Both the position numbers and the translations under genes were made by a program. 64,000 nt of DNA from Methylobacterium sp. CB376 (GTDB lineage Bacteria; Pseudomonadota; Alphaproteobacteria; Rhizobiales; Beijerinckiaceae): positions 5,777,001-5,841,000 of the forward strand of contig NZ_CP121648.1 of the NCBI RefSeq assembly GCF_029714205.1, read 5' to 3'. The stretch's first letter is position 1. Every line of letters starts with the position of its first letter. Shown here one piece after another: positions 42,801 to 52,572 of the stretch. Below the pieces are notes generated by a model that made no database searches, had not been told where the DNA came from, and saw nothing but the letters and a program-made list of their open reading frames with translations.

Positions 42801-44471
42801 ATGCGGATCCGAAGCAAGCTGCTCGCCCTCATGGGCGCGCTCGGGGGCGTGACGCTCCTGGTGGCGGCGCTGGCCGTGCACTTCCTGGCGGCGGTCGGCG
42901 GCGACCTGGAAGCGGTGCGGGCGACCTCGACCCGGGCGCTCTACAGCGAGCGGCTGAACCGCCTCGTCACGGCCGCCGTGATGGAGTCCCGCGGGATCTA
43001 CGCCGCGAAGGACGTCGCGGAGGCGCGGCCCTTCGCGGACGGGCTCGTGGCCTCGCTCGACGCGGTCGACGCGCTCCTCGCCCGCTGGACCCCCCTCGTC
43101 CCGGACGAGGAAAGGCCCCTGCTCGAGGCGGTGGTCAAGGGGGCGGCGGCCTTCCGGAGCTTCCGGCTCGAGACGGTGCGGCTCGCCCGCGAGGTCTCGC
43201 CCCAGGCCGCGGCCCTGCAGGGCAACAACGAGGCGAACCGGGCCAACCGCAAGGCCTTCCAGGTCAGCATCGACGCGCTGACCGCCCACAGCCAGGATTC
43301 CGTCGCGGCGATCGAGGGGCAGGCGCGGCGCCTCGCCGACGACCGCATGCGGCTGCTGCTCGGGCTCGCCCTCGGCGGAGCGCTGGCCTCGGTCGCGCTC
43401 GGGGCCCTGGTGGCCCAGCGCCAGATCGGGCGGCCGCTGCAGCAGGTCACGGCGGCGATCCGGGCCCTCGCCGCGGGCGAGGTGCGGCTGCCGCAGGCGG
43501 TGCGGCGCCGGGACGAGATCGGCGAGATCTGGGCCAGCATGGCGGTCTTCGCCGAGGCGATGCGCGAGGCCGAGACCCTGCGCGGCCGGGAGGCCGAGGG
43601 CGAGCGCCGGGCGAGCGCCGAGCGCCGGGCGCAGCAGGCCGCCCTCGGGCAGCGCTTCGAGGAGAGCGTCGGGGGCTTGGTGAGGCAGGTCGCGGCGGCG
43701 GCGCGGGCGATGGAGGATCAGGCCCGCACGCTGGTGGAGACCGCCGACGTGGCGACCCGCGACGCGCAGATCGTGTCCGGGGCGGCGCAGCGGACCTCGT
43801 CGCACGTGGCGACCGTGGCGGCGGCCACGGAGGAGATGTCGGCCTCGATCCAGGAGATCGTCGAGCGGGTCGACGCCTCCTCGCAGGTGGCCGGCCAGGC
43901 GCAGGAGGATGCCCGCCGCACCGATGCCAGCGTGCAGCAGCTGGCGGCGAGCGCCGAGCGGATCAGCCGCGTCGTGGCGGTGATCTCCGACATCGCGGCG
44001 CAGACGAACCTGCTGGCCTTGAACGCCACGATCGAGGCGGCGCGGGCCGGCGAGGCGGGCCGCGGCTTCGCGGTCGTCGCCGCCGAGGTGAAGAGCCTCG
44101 CCGGGCAGACCGCCCGGGCGACGGAGGAGATCGCCGGTCATATCGGCGAGATCCAGGCCGCCACGCGGGCGGCGGTGGCGGATCTCGGCCGCATCGGCGG
44201 CGTGATCGCCACGATGTCGGGCGCGGCGGGCGCCATCGCGGCGGCCGTCTCGCAGCAGGGCGGCGCGACCCGCGAGATCGCCCGCAGCGCGCAGGAGGCC
44301 GCCGCCGGGACCGCGCAGGTGACGCAGACCGTGACCGAGCTGCACCGCGGCGCGGGCCTGACGGGCGACGCGGCCGCCCGGGTGCTGGAGGCCGCCAACG
44401 CGGTGTCGGACTGCTCCGACACCCTCACCCGCGAGGTGAGCGGCTTCCTCTCGGCCCTCTCCGCCGCGTGA
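42801..44471 (+). CDS. Methyl-accepting chemotaxis protein
   Basis: 556 residues from ATG 42801; TTG 42789 is an in-frame alternative. Helix 1 is at about 9-31 ([20 protein letters not shown]). A helical periplasmic bundle follows (about 35-180). Helix 2 is near 187-208 ([20 protein letters not shown]), then HAMP ([20 protein letters not shown]). The signalling hairpin has the universal tip [20 protein letters not shown] followed by [20 protein letters not shown]. No CheB/CheR pentapeptide is seen at the C-terminus. The ligand is unknown, and no other chemotaxis gene is near. Confidence 0.95.
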   Translation: MRIRSKLLALMGALGGVTLLVAALAVHFLAAVGGDLEAVRATSTRALYSERLNRLVTAAVMESRGIYAAKDVAEARPFADGLVASLDAVDALLARWTPLVPDEERPLLEAVVKGAAAFRSFRLETVRLAREVSPQAAALQGNNEANRANRKAFQVSIDALTAHSQDSVAAIEGQARRLADDRMRLLLGLALGGALASVALGALVAQRQIGRPLQQVTAAIRALAAGEVRLPQAVRRRDEIGEIWASMAVFAEAMREAETLRGREAEGERRASAERRAQQAALGQRFEESVGGLVRQVAAAARAMEDQARTLVETADVATRDAQIVSGAAQRTSSHVATVAAATEEMSASIQEIVERVDASSQVAGQAQEDARRTDASVQQLAASAERISRVVAVISDIAAQTNLLALNATIEAARAGEAGRGFAVVAAEVKSLAGQTARATEEIAGHIGEIQAATRAAVADLGRIGGVIATMSGAAGAIAAAVSQQGGATREIARSAQEAAAGTAQVTQTVTELHRGAGLTGDAAARVLEAANAVSDCSDTLTREVSGFLSALSAA

Positions 44472-44734
44472 GGCTCGCGGCGCAGGTCGTTGACGGCGTC
44501 ATCCGACGCTCACGCGGCGACGGGGGCGGGGCCGTCCGCCCCGTGTCGGGTGACGCGATCTCCGCCTGATCGGTTCGGACTTGCGCCGCGCCTGGGCACG
44601 ATCCTGGCTCTCGGCGGTCCGTCCCGATTGGCGCCGGATGGGCGCCGGACGGCGATGCCGGACCGATCAGGCGAGTACCGTAGGGCGAGATCCGCCGCGA
44701 GCGACCGCCGGGGCCGGGCAGGGTCCGCCCCGCA

Positions 44735-45883
44735 TCAGCCCCGCGCGGCGGCCCGTCGCAGCCAGGCCCGCAGGGCGGCCGCCCGCGCGCGCCACGCCCC
44801 CGAGCGCCGCAGGGCGGCCGCCAGGGCGGCGACCGGCGGGCCGCCCGGCGCCGAGGCCGCGAAGCCGACGATCTCGCTGCGCCCCGGATAGAGGTCCGCC
44901 AGGACGCGGCTGTCCTGCGTCGCCGAATCGAGCCGGTCGGCCTCGGATCCCTCGTGCAGGGCGCGGACGATCTCCGCCTCCAGCAGGGCGCCGGGCGCGA
45001 AGGCGGCGTAGCGCTCGTCGTAGGCCGTCTTCAGGAGGAACACGGTCCGGCGGCAGGTCAGCGCCACGCTCGCGGCGATCGGCACGCCGTCGAGGCGCAG
45101 CAGGTCCGCCCGGGCGGTGACCGGCCCCTCGCCCGCCCCGAACAGATCGGCCGCCAAGGCGGCCGTGGCGGGGCGGCTCGCCAGCGCGGTGCCGACCCGG
45201 CCCTTCCAGCCGGCCCGCTCCAGGGCGAGGAAGGCCGCGCAGGCGGCGCCGAGGTCGCCCGCCGGCCCGACCGTCTCGAAGCGCACGGCGCCGAGCGCGT
45301 CGAGGCGCCGCCGCCGCCGCCGCAGGTCCTTGACCCGGTTGCGGCTCGGCGCCGCGGCGAGGCAGGCGGCGTGGTCCGGGAAACGGTCGAGGACCGGCCG
45401 CGCGAAGCGCGAGACGGTCTCGACGCCCCAGCCTGCCTCCGCCATCGCGGCGAGGAGCCCGGCGCCGGCGGGCGTGCCCGCGGGCAGGAGCGGCCAGCGC
45501 CAGCTGTCCGAGACGCGCGCGAGGCCCGCCACCAGCGCCGCGAGGGCGGGCGCGAAAGCGGCGCCCTCGGCGACGAGGGGCGCCGTCGCCGTGATGATCG
45601 GGGCGGTGAAGGGCGCGGCGCTCCTTCGCAGCATCGGGCGCGCGGGCCGGATCGGCAGCAGCGCCAGCAGCGCCGGCCCGTCCCGGACGACCACGCAGGC
45701 GAGGTCCGGCGGGGCGAGCCCGTGGGCGAGGTGGGCCGCGATCATGCGCCGGCCGTAATCCGGCGAGGGCGCCGCCGCGCGCGCGACGAGGGCGTCCCAG
45801 GCGGCGGGGTCGAGGGAGGCGGCCGGGACGATCTCGGGCGCGAGCGAGGCGGAGGCGCCGCGCGGGGAGAACGGGGCGTTCAC
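44735..45883 (-). CDS. FemAB/BioF2-like GNAT acyltransferase (Acetyltransf_6 type)
   Basis: 382 residues. GTG 45883 overlaps the flippase stop by 4 nt (GTGA), so it is translationally coupled. The N-terminal domain reads LDPAAWDALVARAAAPSPDY and IRPARPMLRRSAAPFTAPII. The GNAT core holds PSRNRVKDLRRRRRRLDALG and GAVRFETVGPAGDLGAACAA. RLDGVPIAASVALTCRRTVF and LLKTAYDERYAAFAPGALLE follow, with LDSATQDSRVLADLYPGRSE last. This matches CelD/BioF2-like proteins, common in polysaccharide clusters, that acylate surface glycans or peptides. It belongs with the flippase and the Pls-type protein upstream. Confidence 0.9.
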   Translation of the reverse strand: MNAPFSPRGASASLAPEIVPAASLDPAAWDALVARAAAPSPDYGRRMIAAHLAHGLAPPDLACVVVRDGPALLALLPIRPARPMLRRSAAPFTAPIITATAPLVAEGAAFAPALAALVAGLARVSDSWRWPLLPAGTPAGAGLLAAMAEAGWGVETVSRFARPVLDRFPDHAACLAAAPSRNRVKDLRRRRRRLDALGAVRFETVGPAGDLGAACAAFLALERAGWKGRVGTALASRPATAALAADLFGAGEGPVTARADLLRLDGVPIAASVALTCRRTVFLLKTAYDERYAAFAPGALLEAEIVRALHEGSEADRLDSATQDSRVLADLYPGRSEIVGFAASAPGGPPVAALAAALRRSGAWRARAAALRAWLRRAAARG

Positions 45884-47226
45884 GGGGCGGCCTCGGGACG
45901 GGTGGGGCCGATGGCCGCCGTGGCGAGGCCGAGGCGCCGCCGCGCGGCCAGGGCCAGGAGGAGGCCGCGCAGCGCGACGACGAGGGCGGCGGCGAGCGCC
46001 GCCCCGAGCACCCCGAGGGGCGGCACCAGGGCCAGCATCAGGGCGACCGTGAGGACGAGGAGCGCGCCCGTGAGGGCCGCGCAGAGGCGCTCGGCCCCGA
46101 GCATGCTCAGCACGTCCTCCGCCGGGCCGAAGGCGGCCGCCAGGGCGTGCCCGGCGACCAGGAGCGCGAGGAGCGGCAGCCCGGCCCGGAAATCGGCGCC
46201 GAACAGCCCGAGCAGCACGGGCGCCGCGGCCAGGATCGCGAGCCCCGTCGCCAGGACGGCGAGGAGCGTCAGGCGCGCCCAGTGCCGCACGAGGCGCGCG
46301 AGGCCGGCCCGGTCGCCCCGGGCCTGCGCCTCCGCGAAGCGCGGGGCCGCGACCGCGGAGGCCGCGTAGGCGACGAAGGCCACGACCTGCACGAGGCGGG
46401 TCGCCGCGAAGTAGAGCCCGACCGCCTCGGGGGGCAGCAGGAAGCCGAGCACCAGAACGTCCGCGAAGTTGAAGCCCGAGCCGGCCAAGTCGACGAGGGC
46501 GAGCGGCAGGGCGGTGCGCATCCAGCCGCGCCACGGATAGGCGCCCGGGCCGGGCGGCAGCAGGCGCGCGAGGCGCCCCAGGAGCGCGGCCCCCTGCAGC
46601 GCCAGGGAGAGGGCGGTGGCGGCCAGCATGCAGGCGACCGCGGTCGCGGCGAGCGGGGGCGCCCCTGCGGCCACCGCGGCCAGCATCGCCGCCGCCAGCA
46701 GCGCCTGCCGCAGCAGGTAGGGCGGCGCGATGGCCAGCAGGGTCCAGGTCTGGCCCCGCGCGACGCCCTCGCAGAAATCCTGCAGGGCGACGAGCGGCAG
46801 GACCAGGGCGCCGAGCAGCAGCGGCCCGCGCAGGCCGGGCTCCACGAGGCCCGGCGCGAGGGCGAGGAGGGCGGCTCCGGTCCCGGCGAGCAGCGTCCCG
46901 GCGGCCAGGGAGAGCGCGGCCCCGAACACCAGGAAGCCCCGCCCCCGCGCCGCCGTCCCCGTCGCCCGGTATTCCGGCAGGAAGCGGGAGGCCGCCTGCG
47001 ACAGGCCCCAGGTGGAGGCGTGGCCGAGGAGCGCCGTCCAGACCCAGACCGCCGCGAAGATCCCGTACTCGGCGGGCCCCATGGCCCGCGCCATCAGCAC
47101 CTGGGCGAGGAGCGCGCAGCCCGCGGCGGCGACCCGCACGCCGAACACCGCGACGGCCATGCGCGCGAGGCCCGCCACGGAAGCCGACGCGTCGCTGAGA
47201 GAGGCCCCGGCCGCCATGGGGAACAC
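45880..47226 (-). CDS. Wzx-like oligosaccharide/polysaccharide flippase
   Basis: 448 residues with about 12-14 membrane helices. The opening MAVAVFGVRVAAAGCALLAQ continues ARAMGPAEYGIFAAVWVWTA, the polysaccharide-synthesis transporter signature (G-P-x-E-Y-G). Conserved later parts include LVDLAGSGFNFADVLVLGFL and LPPEAVGLYFAATRLVQVVA. It should move lipid-linked sugar units (or another amphiphile) across the inner membrane. Its acyltransferase partner is coupled downstream; the NRPS-like gene is 282 nt upstream on the same strand. ATG 47226 or ATG 47217 may be used. Confidence 0.93.
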   Translation of the reverse strand: MFPMAAGASLSDASASVAGLARMAVAVFGVRVAAAGCALLAQVLMARAMGPAEYGIFAAVWVWTALLGHASTWGLSQAASRFLPEYRATGTAARGRGFLVFGAALSLAAGTLLAGTGAALLALAPGLVEPGLRGPLLLGALVLPLVALQDFCEGVARGQTWTLLAIAPPYLLRQALLAAAMLAAVAAGAPPLAATAVACMLAATALSLALQGAALLGRLARLLPPGPGAYPWRGWMRTALPLALVDLAGSGFNFADVLVLGFLLPPEAVGLYFAATRLVQVVAFVAYAASAVAAPRFAEAQARGDRAGLARLVRHWARLTLLAVLATGLAILAAAPVLLGLFGADFRAGLPLLALLVAGHALAAAFGPAEDVLSMLGAERLCAALTGALLVLTVALMLALVPPLGVLGAALAAALVVALRGLLLALAARRRLGLATAAIGPTRPEAAP

Positions 47227-47508
47227 CTGGTGGGCGCGACTTGGCGATGCGCCGCCGCAACGGCGAGTTTAGGGGCCGGGGATTGCGCGCGGGTTAAGCC
47301 GATCGGAGGGATTCGGCCAGGGCCGACCGCGCCTGCCGGCGCCGGCCCGGCGCGCCGCGTCCGGGGCCGCCGGCGCCGACGGTCGGGCTGTCCGCGCGGG
47401 GCAGGTCGGGGCGCGGGCGGCGGATCACGGGCTGCGCGGCAGCCTGGTCTGGCGGTCCTGACCGGGCCGCGCCCGCTCCGGATGCCGCGGCCGGAGCGGG
47501 ACCCGCCC

Positions 47509-50500
47509 TCAGGCGGCCCGCGCCGCCTCGGCCGGCGCGTGCACGACGGGCACGGCCGGTGAGCCCTCCCACTCGCTGTCGGAGGGGATCGACTCGCCCT
47601 TCATGATCACGGTGAGCGGGCGCAGCCGGGCGAAGTCGCCGACCTCGGTGTCATACAGCACCGTCGCGAAGGCGCCGACCGTCACCCCCCGCCCGAGCGC
47701 CACCCGCCCGACCTTCATCACCCGGTCCTCGTAGAGGTGGGTCTGGAGCGCCGACATCCGGTTGATCGCGGAATAATCCCCGATCGTCACGCAGTCGAAC
47801 TCGGTGATGTCCGTGGCGAGCAGGCAGACGCCCTGGCCCGTGCGGGTGCCGAACAGGCGCAGCACCCAGGGCAGGAAGGGCGTGCCCATCAGGTGCTCCA
47901 GCAACACCCGGCCGGCGAGGCCCCAGTACATCACCGCCACCGCCTCCGTGCGCATCGCCCACCACGACCACATCGGGTGCATGCCCGGCCGGTAGGCGCC
48001 CATCAGCAGCCACTTCACGGCGATCACCACCAGCGTCTGCACCACCGCGATCACCACGCTGGTGACCACGAAGCTCACCGCCAGCCCGAGCCAGTCCCCG
48101 GCCAGGATCGCCGGGTAGAACACGAAATCGATGGCGATGATCGCGCAGGTGATGAACAGCATCGGCGAGAAGGACGAGGTGAAGGCCTCGAACACCCCGC
48201 GCCCGATCCGCGGCCAGATCCCCGGCTCGAAGGTCTGGCGCTGGCCGAGATCGACCTTCTGGCGGGTCGGCAGCTTGATCGGCGGCGAGCCGAACCAGGT
48301 CTCGCCGGGGCCCATCCGCGCGTTGCCCGGCGGCTTCGACTTGATGCCGATGAGCACGTCGTCCGGGATCACGGTGCCGGGCGGCACCACCGCGTCGTTG
48401 CCGACGAAGACCCGCGACCCGGTGCTGACGGGCGCGAGGTGCATGTAGCCGTGGCGCACCTCCTCCTCGCCGTACACGACCTCGTCGGCGATGAAGTTGC
48501 GCGCGCCCACCTCGGCGAGGTCGTAGCGCCCCGCGAGGTTGGTGGAGATCTCGGCCCCGAGCCCCATCCCGGCCCCCATCAGCCGGTACCACGCCCGCAT
48601 ATAGACCGTGGCGAAGAGCGAGGAGAGCGTCTCCAGCATCACCTCGGCGGCGAGCGCCACCGCCCATTTGCGCAGGTACACGCCGCTGTCGACCGGGTAG
48701 CTGCCGGCCCGCAGGCGCGGCAGGACCAGCCAGCGGATCGCCGCGATCAGGAACACCGTCGCGGCCGTCATCAGCATGGCGGTCGGCCAGGTCAGGAGCG
48801 GCAGGTAGAGGTGGTAGTCGACGTCGGTCAGGGTCGCGAGCGAGTCGCTGATCTGGTCGAAGATGTAGAAGGCCGGGAAGATCGGCAGCAGGCCGATGGC
48901 CGGGACGCCCGCGAGCAGCGCCGCGTAGGTCACGAAGAAGGCGGCGCGGCGGGGTCTCGACACGGGCGGCGGCTGCGGGATGGCCGAGAGGTCGACCGTG
49001 CCGACCTTGCGGCCGGGCGAACCGTCCCAGATCTCGGCGCGGCCCACCACCGTGCCGGCCGGCACCGTCGTCAGGTCGCCGATCTCGCAGAAATCCTCCA
49101 GCCGGGCGCCGTGGCCGATGACGCAGGACGTGCCGACCGCGACGTTCTCCCCGATCACGACCGGGCCGATCACCAGCTCGTCGCCGACGATCTCCGCGTT
49201 GGCGATGACGAGGCGCCCGCCCAGCGAGGCGCCGCGCCCGACGCTGAGCAGGTCCGCCGCCCCGACGTCGATGTCCGAGATGATCGCGTCCTTGCCGATC
49301 CGGGCGCCGAGCAGCCGCAGGTAGATGCGGATCATCGGCGAGCCCTGCAGCCACTTGACGTGGACCAGGGGCGTCAGGCGCTGGGTCAGCCACCAGCGGA
49401 AATAGTAGGTGCCCCAGAGCGGGTAGCGCCCGGGCCGGGTGCGGCCGAGCACCAGCCACTTGGCGGCGATCGCGGTGAGCGCCGTGACCGCGTTGAGCCC
49501 CATATAGACGAGGAGCAGCACCGCCATCTCCTCGAAGAAGCCGAGGTCGCCGCCCGTGATCAGCAGGTAGGTGACGAAGATGCCGAGCCACTGCGCGGTG
49601 GAGAGGGCGATGATGAAGGGCAGCACCGCCGCCTGGGCGAGGCCGCAGAGGAAGCGGCGCCGGAGGGGCGGCGGCGCGAAGGAGAGATCCCGCGTTGCGG
49701 CCTCGGTGCCGACCCCGCCGGTCCGCGCGATCAGGCTCTCGGCCATCGCCCGCAGGGTGCGGTGCGCGTAGACGTCCTGGAGGGTGATCGAGGCCAGGAC
49801 CGGCACCTCGCGCACGGCGCCGACGAAGCGCGCGGCGAGGAGCGAGTGGCCGCCGAGGTCGGAGAAGAAATCCGCCTCGAAGGGAATCGCGACGTTGCCG
49901 AAGGCGCGCTTGGCCGCGACGAGGAGCGCCGCCTCGGTCTCGTTCGCCGGCTCCTCCTGCTCGCCCGTGGAGGCCGGGGCGGTGAGGGGCGCGGCGCGCA
50001 GCGCCTTGCGGTCGACCTTGCCGGAGGCGGCCAGGATCGGCAGCGAGGCCGTCACCTCGAAATGGCCGGGCACCATGTAGGGCGGCATGGTCGCGGCGAG
50101 CGCCGCGCGCAGGCGCGGCGTCTCGATCTCCGCCCCGCGCTCCGGCACCAGGAAGGCCACCAGCCGGTCCACCCCGTCGTCCTGGCGCAGCACGACGGCG
50201 GCCTGCCCGATCCCGGGCTGCGCCCGGATCCGCGCCTCGATCTCGCCGAGCTCCACCCGGAAGCCGCGGATCTTCACTTGGTCGTCGATGCGGCCGTGGA
50301 AGAGGATGCGCCCCTGCGGGTCGAGGGAGACGGCGTCGCCCGAGCGGTAGAGCACCGGGTCGGAGCCGTCGCCGCCGTAGGGGTTGGGGATGAACTTCTC
50401 CCGCGTCAGCTCCGGCCGGGCGAGGTAGCCCGCGGCGATCCCGGGGCCGCCGATCAGGAGCTCGCCCTGCACGCCCGGGCCGACCAGGGCGAGGTGCTCG

Positions 50501-51564
50501 TCCGCGATATAGGCGGTGTAGTTGGCGATCGGCCCGCCGATCGTGACGGGGTCGCCCGGCCGGATCTCGGCCGCGGTGGCGACCACGGTCGCCTCGGTCG
50601 GCCCGTAGGTGTTGAACAGCCGCCGGGTCGGGGTGGCCCAGCGGGCGACCAGGGGCTCGGGCAGCGCCTCGCCGCCGAGCAGGATCAGCCGCAGACCCGG
50701 CACGTCCTGCGTCATCAGGGCGAGCAGGGTCGGCACCGTGTCGAGCACCGTGATCCCGTTCGCCGCGAGGAGGCCGGGCAGGGCCTCGGCGTCGCCCATC
50801 ATGGCGGGGCTCGCCACGAACAGGGTCGCGCCGACGAGGTAGGGGACCCAGATCTCCTCCATCGAGAGGTCGAAGGCGACCGAGGCGCCCTGGAACACCA
50901 CGTCGTCCTCGGTGAGGCCGTAGAGGTCGTTGGCCGAGCGCAGGAAGTGGCAGATGTTGCGGTGGCTGATGACGATGCCCTTGGGCACGCCGGTCGAGCC
51001 CGAGGTGTAGATCAGGTAGGCCGGATGCTCCGGCGTCAGGCCCGCGGCGCGCAGGTCGGGGGCCGGGCCCGGCGCCTCGCCGGCGATCTCCGCCGGGGTG
51101 AGCGCCTGCGTGCCCGCGGGGGCCTGGCCCTTCAGGGACTCCGACACGAGGATCGCCTTGGCGGCGGCGTCATCCAGGCAGACCGCGACGCGGTCGGCCG
51201 GCGCCTCGGCGTCGAAGGGCAGCCAGGCGGCGCCCGCCTTGGTGATGCCGATCTGCGCCACCAGCAGCTCGGGCGAGCGCGCCATCCACAGGCCGACCAC
51301 GTCGCCCGGGCCGATGCCGCGGGCGGAGAGCCCGCTCGCGATCGCGTCCGAGCGGGCGTCGACCTCGGCGTAGGAGAGGCGCGTCTTCCGGGCGCTCGCC
51401 CCGTCGATGAGGGCCGGATGGCCGCCGCGGCGGCGCGCCGTGTCGCGGAACAGCTCGGCCAGCACCTCGTCGCGGAGGAGGTCCGGCCGCGCGGCGCCGC
51501 GCAGAACCGCCCGGTGAGCGGTCTCGGCGGAGGTCGAACGGGCGATCCCGGCGGTCTGACTCAT
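47509..51564 (-). CDS. Pls/PosA-family NRPS-like protein (adenylation-carrier domains fused to membrane LbH modules)
   Basis: 1351 residues. Residues 35-520 are an amino-acid adenylation domain: AYLIYTSGSTGVPKGIVISH near 183-202, FNTYGPTEATVVAT near 320, LYRSGDAVSLDPQGRILFHG and GRIDDQVKIRGFRVELGEIE near 405-440, and SGKVDRKALRAAP near 515. A carrier domain follows with DLGGHSLLAARFVGA, its Ser at about 573 the expected phosphopantetheine site. From about 640 on, membrane helices alternate with left-handed parallel beta-helix repeats, as in epsilon-poly-lysine synthetase (Pls). There is no condensation or thioesterase domain. ATG 51564 has GGAG upstream. Product unknown; a homopoly-amino acid is the family precedent. 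Confidence 0.93.
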   Translation of the reverse strand: MSQTAGIARSTSAETAHRAVLRGAARPDLLRDEVLAELFRDTARRRGGHPALIDGASARKTRLSYAEVDARSDAIASGLSARGIGPGDVVGLWMARSPELLVAQIGITKAGAAWLPFDAEAPADRVAVCLDDAAAKAILVSESLKGQAPAGTQALTPAEIAGEAPGPAPDLRAAGLTPEHPAYLIYTSGSTGVPKGIVISHRNICHFLRSANDLYGLTEDDVVFQGASVAFDLSMEEIWVPYLVGATLFVASPAMMGDAEALPGLLAANGITVLDTVPTLLALMTQDVPGLRLILLGGEALPEPLVARWATPTRRLFNTYGPTEATVVATAAEIRPGDPVTIGGPIANYTAYIADEHLALVGPGVQGELLIGGPGIAAGYLARPELTREKFIPNPYGGDGSDPVLYRSGDAVSLDPQGRILFHGRIDDQVKIRGFRVELGEIEARIRAQPGIGQAAVVLRQDDGVDRLVAFLVPERGAEIETPRLRAALAATMPPYMVPGHFEVTASLPILAASGKVDRKALRAAPLTAPASTGEQEEPANETEAALLVAAKRAFGNVAIPFEADFFSDLGGHSLLAARFVGAVREVPVLASITLQDVYAHRTLRAMAESLIARTGGVGTEAATRDLSFAPPPLRRRFLCGLAQAAVLPFIIALSTAQWLGIFVTYLLITGGDLGFFEEMAVLLLVYMGLNAVTALTAIAAKWLVLGRTRPGRYPLWGTYYFRWWLTQRLTPLVHVKWLQGSPMIRIYLRLLGARIGKDAIISDIDVGAADLLSVGRGASLGGRLVIANAEIVGDELVIGPVVIGENVAVGTSCVIGHGARLEDFCEIGDLTTVPAGTVVGRAEIWDGSPGRKVGTVDLSAIPQPPPVSRPRRAAFFVTYAALLAGVPAIGLLPIFPAFYIFDQISDSLATLTDVDYHLYLPLLTWPTAMLMTAATVFLIAAIRWLVLPRLRAGSYPVDSGVYLRKWAVALAAEVMLETLSSLFATVYMRAWYRLMGAGMGLGAEISTNLAGRYDLAEVGARNFIADEVVYGEEEVRHGYMHLAPVSTGSRVFVGNDAVVPPGTVIPDDVLIGIKSKPPGNARMGPGETWFGSPPIKLPTRQKVDLGQRQTFEPGIWPRIGRGVFEAFTSSFSPMLFITCAIIAIDFVFYPAILAGDWLGLAVSFVVTSVVIAVVQTLVVIAVKWLLMGAYRPGMHPMWSWWAMRTEAVAVMYWGLAGRVLLEHLMGTPFLPWVLRLFGTRTGQGVCLLATDITEFDCVTIGDYSAINRMSALQTHLYEDRVMKVGRVALGRGVTVGAFATVLYDTEVGDFARLRPLTVIMKGESIPSDSEWEGSPAVPVVHAPAEAARAA

Positions 51565-51820
51565 GCTCTGCTCCACGGCCCCGGGCCGATGCGCGCCGCC
51601 CCGTCCGGGACGGCGTCCCGCGCGCTCGCGGGCGGTCCGGCCTGCGAGGCAACGCGCGCGACCCGAATTCGTACGATTCTGGCGCGGTCGCGCAACGGCC
51701 CAGGATCATCCGGCCGGATGTCCCTCCGATGAACGGCCCCGGGCCGCGGTGGCTTACCCTCTCGGGCGCCGGGCCGTCCACCCGCCACGCCGCATTCGCG
51801 CGGCCCCGCCCCGTCATCCG

Positions 51821-51874
51821 GACCTGTCCGGTCCGGCGGACCTGTCCGGCCCGGCGGACCTCTCCGGTCCGGGC
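51821..51874. repeat. 18-bp tandem repeat, three units
   Basis: gacctgtccggtccggcg at 51821 and close variants at 51839 and 51857, in the region upstream of the Pls-type gene and downstream of the phosphatase gene. This intergenic stretch (51565-51895) holds no gene; promoter elements for the Pls gene must lie here but were not identified. Confidence 0.85.
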
Positions 51875-51895
51875 CGCGTGCCGATCCGCCGCGCA

Positions 51896-52489
51896 TCAGA
51901 TCCAGCGAGGGCCGGCCGCGTCGATGACCAGCACGCGGCCCTGCCAGATGTCGCGATGGGGCGCCTCGGCGGGCGAGGCGTGCCCGCCCGCGACCAGCAC
52001 CGCCCGGGCGACGCCCCCGTGCGCCACCATCACGGTCGGCCCGTCGAGTCCGTCGAGGACCGGGCGCACCCGCGCGAGGAGCATCGCGTAGCTCTCCGCC
52101 CCCTCCCCCGGCGGGCGATGGCCCCAGCGGTCGTGGTTGCGCGCCGCGTAGCCGCGCGGGTCCGCGACGCGGATCTCCCGCAGGGTGCGGCCCTCCCAGG
52201 CCCCGAAGCCGAGTTCCTTCAGGCGGGGATCGGTGGCGTAGGCCTCCGGGGCGAGCCCGAGCCGGCGGCGCAGGGTCTCCATGGTCTGGCGGGTGCGCGT
52301 GAGCGGGCTCGCCAGGTAGGCGGCCTCCGGCGCCCCCGCGCCGAGCAGGGCGGCGAGGCGCTCGCCCACCGCCTCGGCCTGGGCGAAGCCCCTCGGATTC
52401 AGGGGCGTGTCGCGCTGGCCCTGGAGGCGGCCCTCGGCATTCCAATCGGTCTCGCCATGGCGCACAAAGTAGAGCGGGGGACGGCTCAT
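51896..52489 (-). CDS. Histidine phosphatase (phosphoglycerate mutase-like)
   Basis: 197 residues from ATG 52489 (MSRPPLYFVRHGETDWNAEG). The RHG motif carries the phospho-accepting His, LASPLTRTRQTMETL the second Arg, LKELGFGAWEGRTLREI the acidic loop, and TVMVAHGGVARAVLV the second His. The size fits broad-specificity acid phosphatases (GpmB/PhoE/CobC-like). It reads toward the Pls gene but is separated by 331 nt of repeats. It diverges from PPK2 with 83 nt between starts. Confidence 0.94.
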   Translation of the reverse strand: MSRPPLYFVRHGETDWNAEGRLQGQRDTPLNPRGFAQAEAVGERLAALLGAGAPEAAYLASPLTRTRQTMETLRRRLGLAPEAYATDPRLKELGFGAWEGRTLREIRVADPRGYAARNHDRWGHRPPGEGAESYAMLLARVRPVLDGLDGPTVMVAHGGVARAVLVAGGHASPAEAPHRDIWQGRVLVIDAAGPRWI

Positions 52490-52572
52490 TCCCGGCCGCT
52501 CCCCGGCGCGGAACGCCGTCCGGACGGTTCCGTTAACGATCGCATCCCGCTCTCCCCGGTGCACGCTCCCCG

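Noticed and set aside
47737..51732. A 1331-residue plus-strand frame over the Pls-type gene
   Set aside because: Shadow of high-GC coding sequence; no motif or ribosome site.
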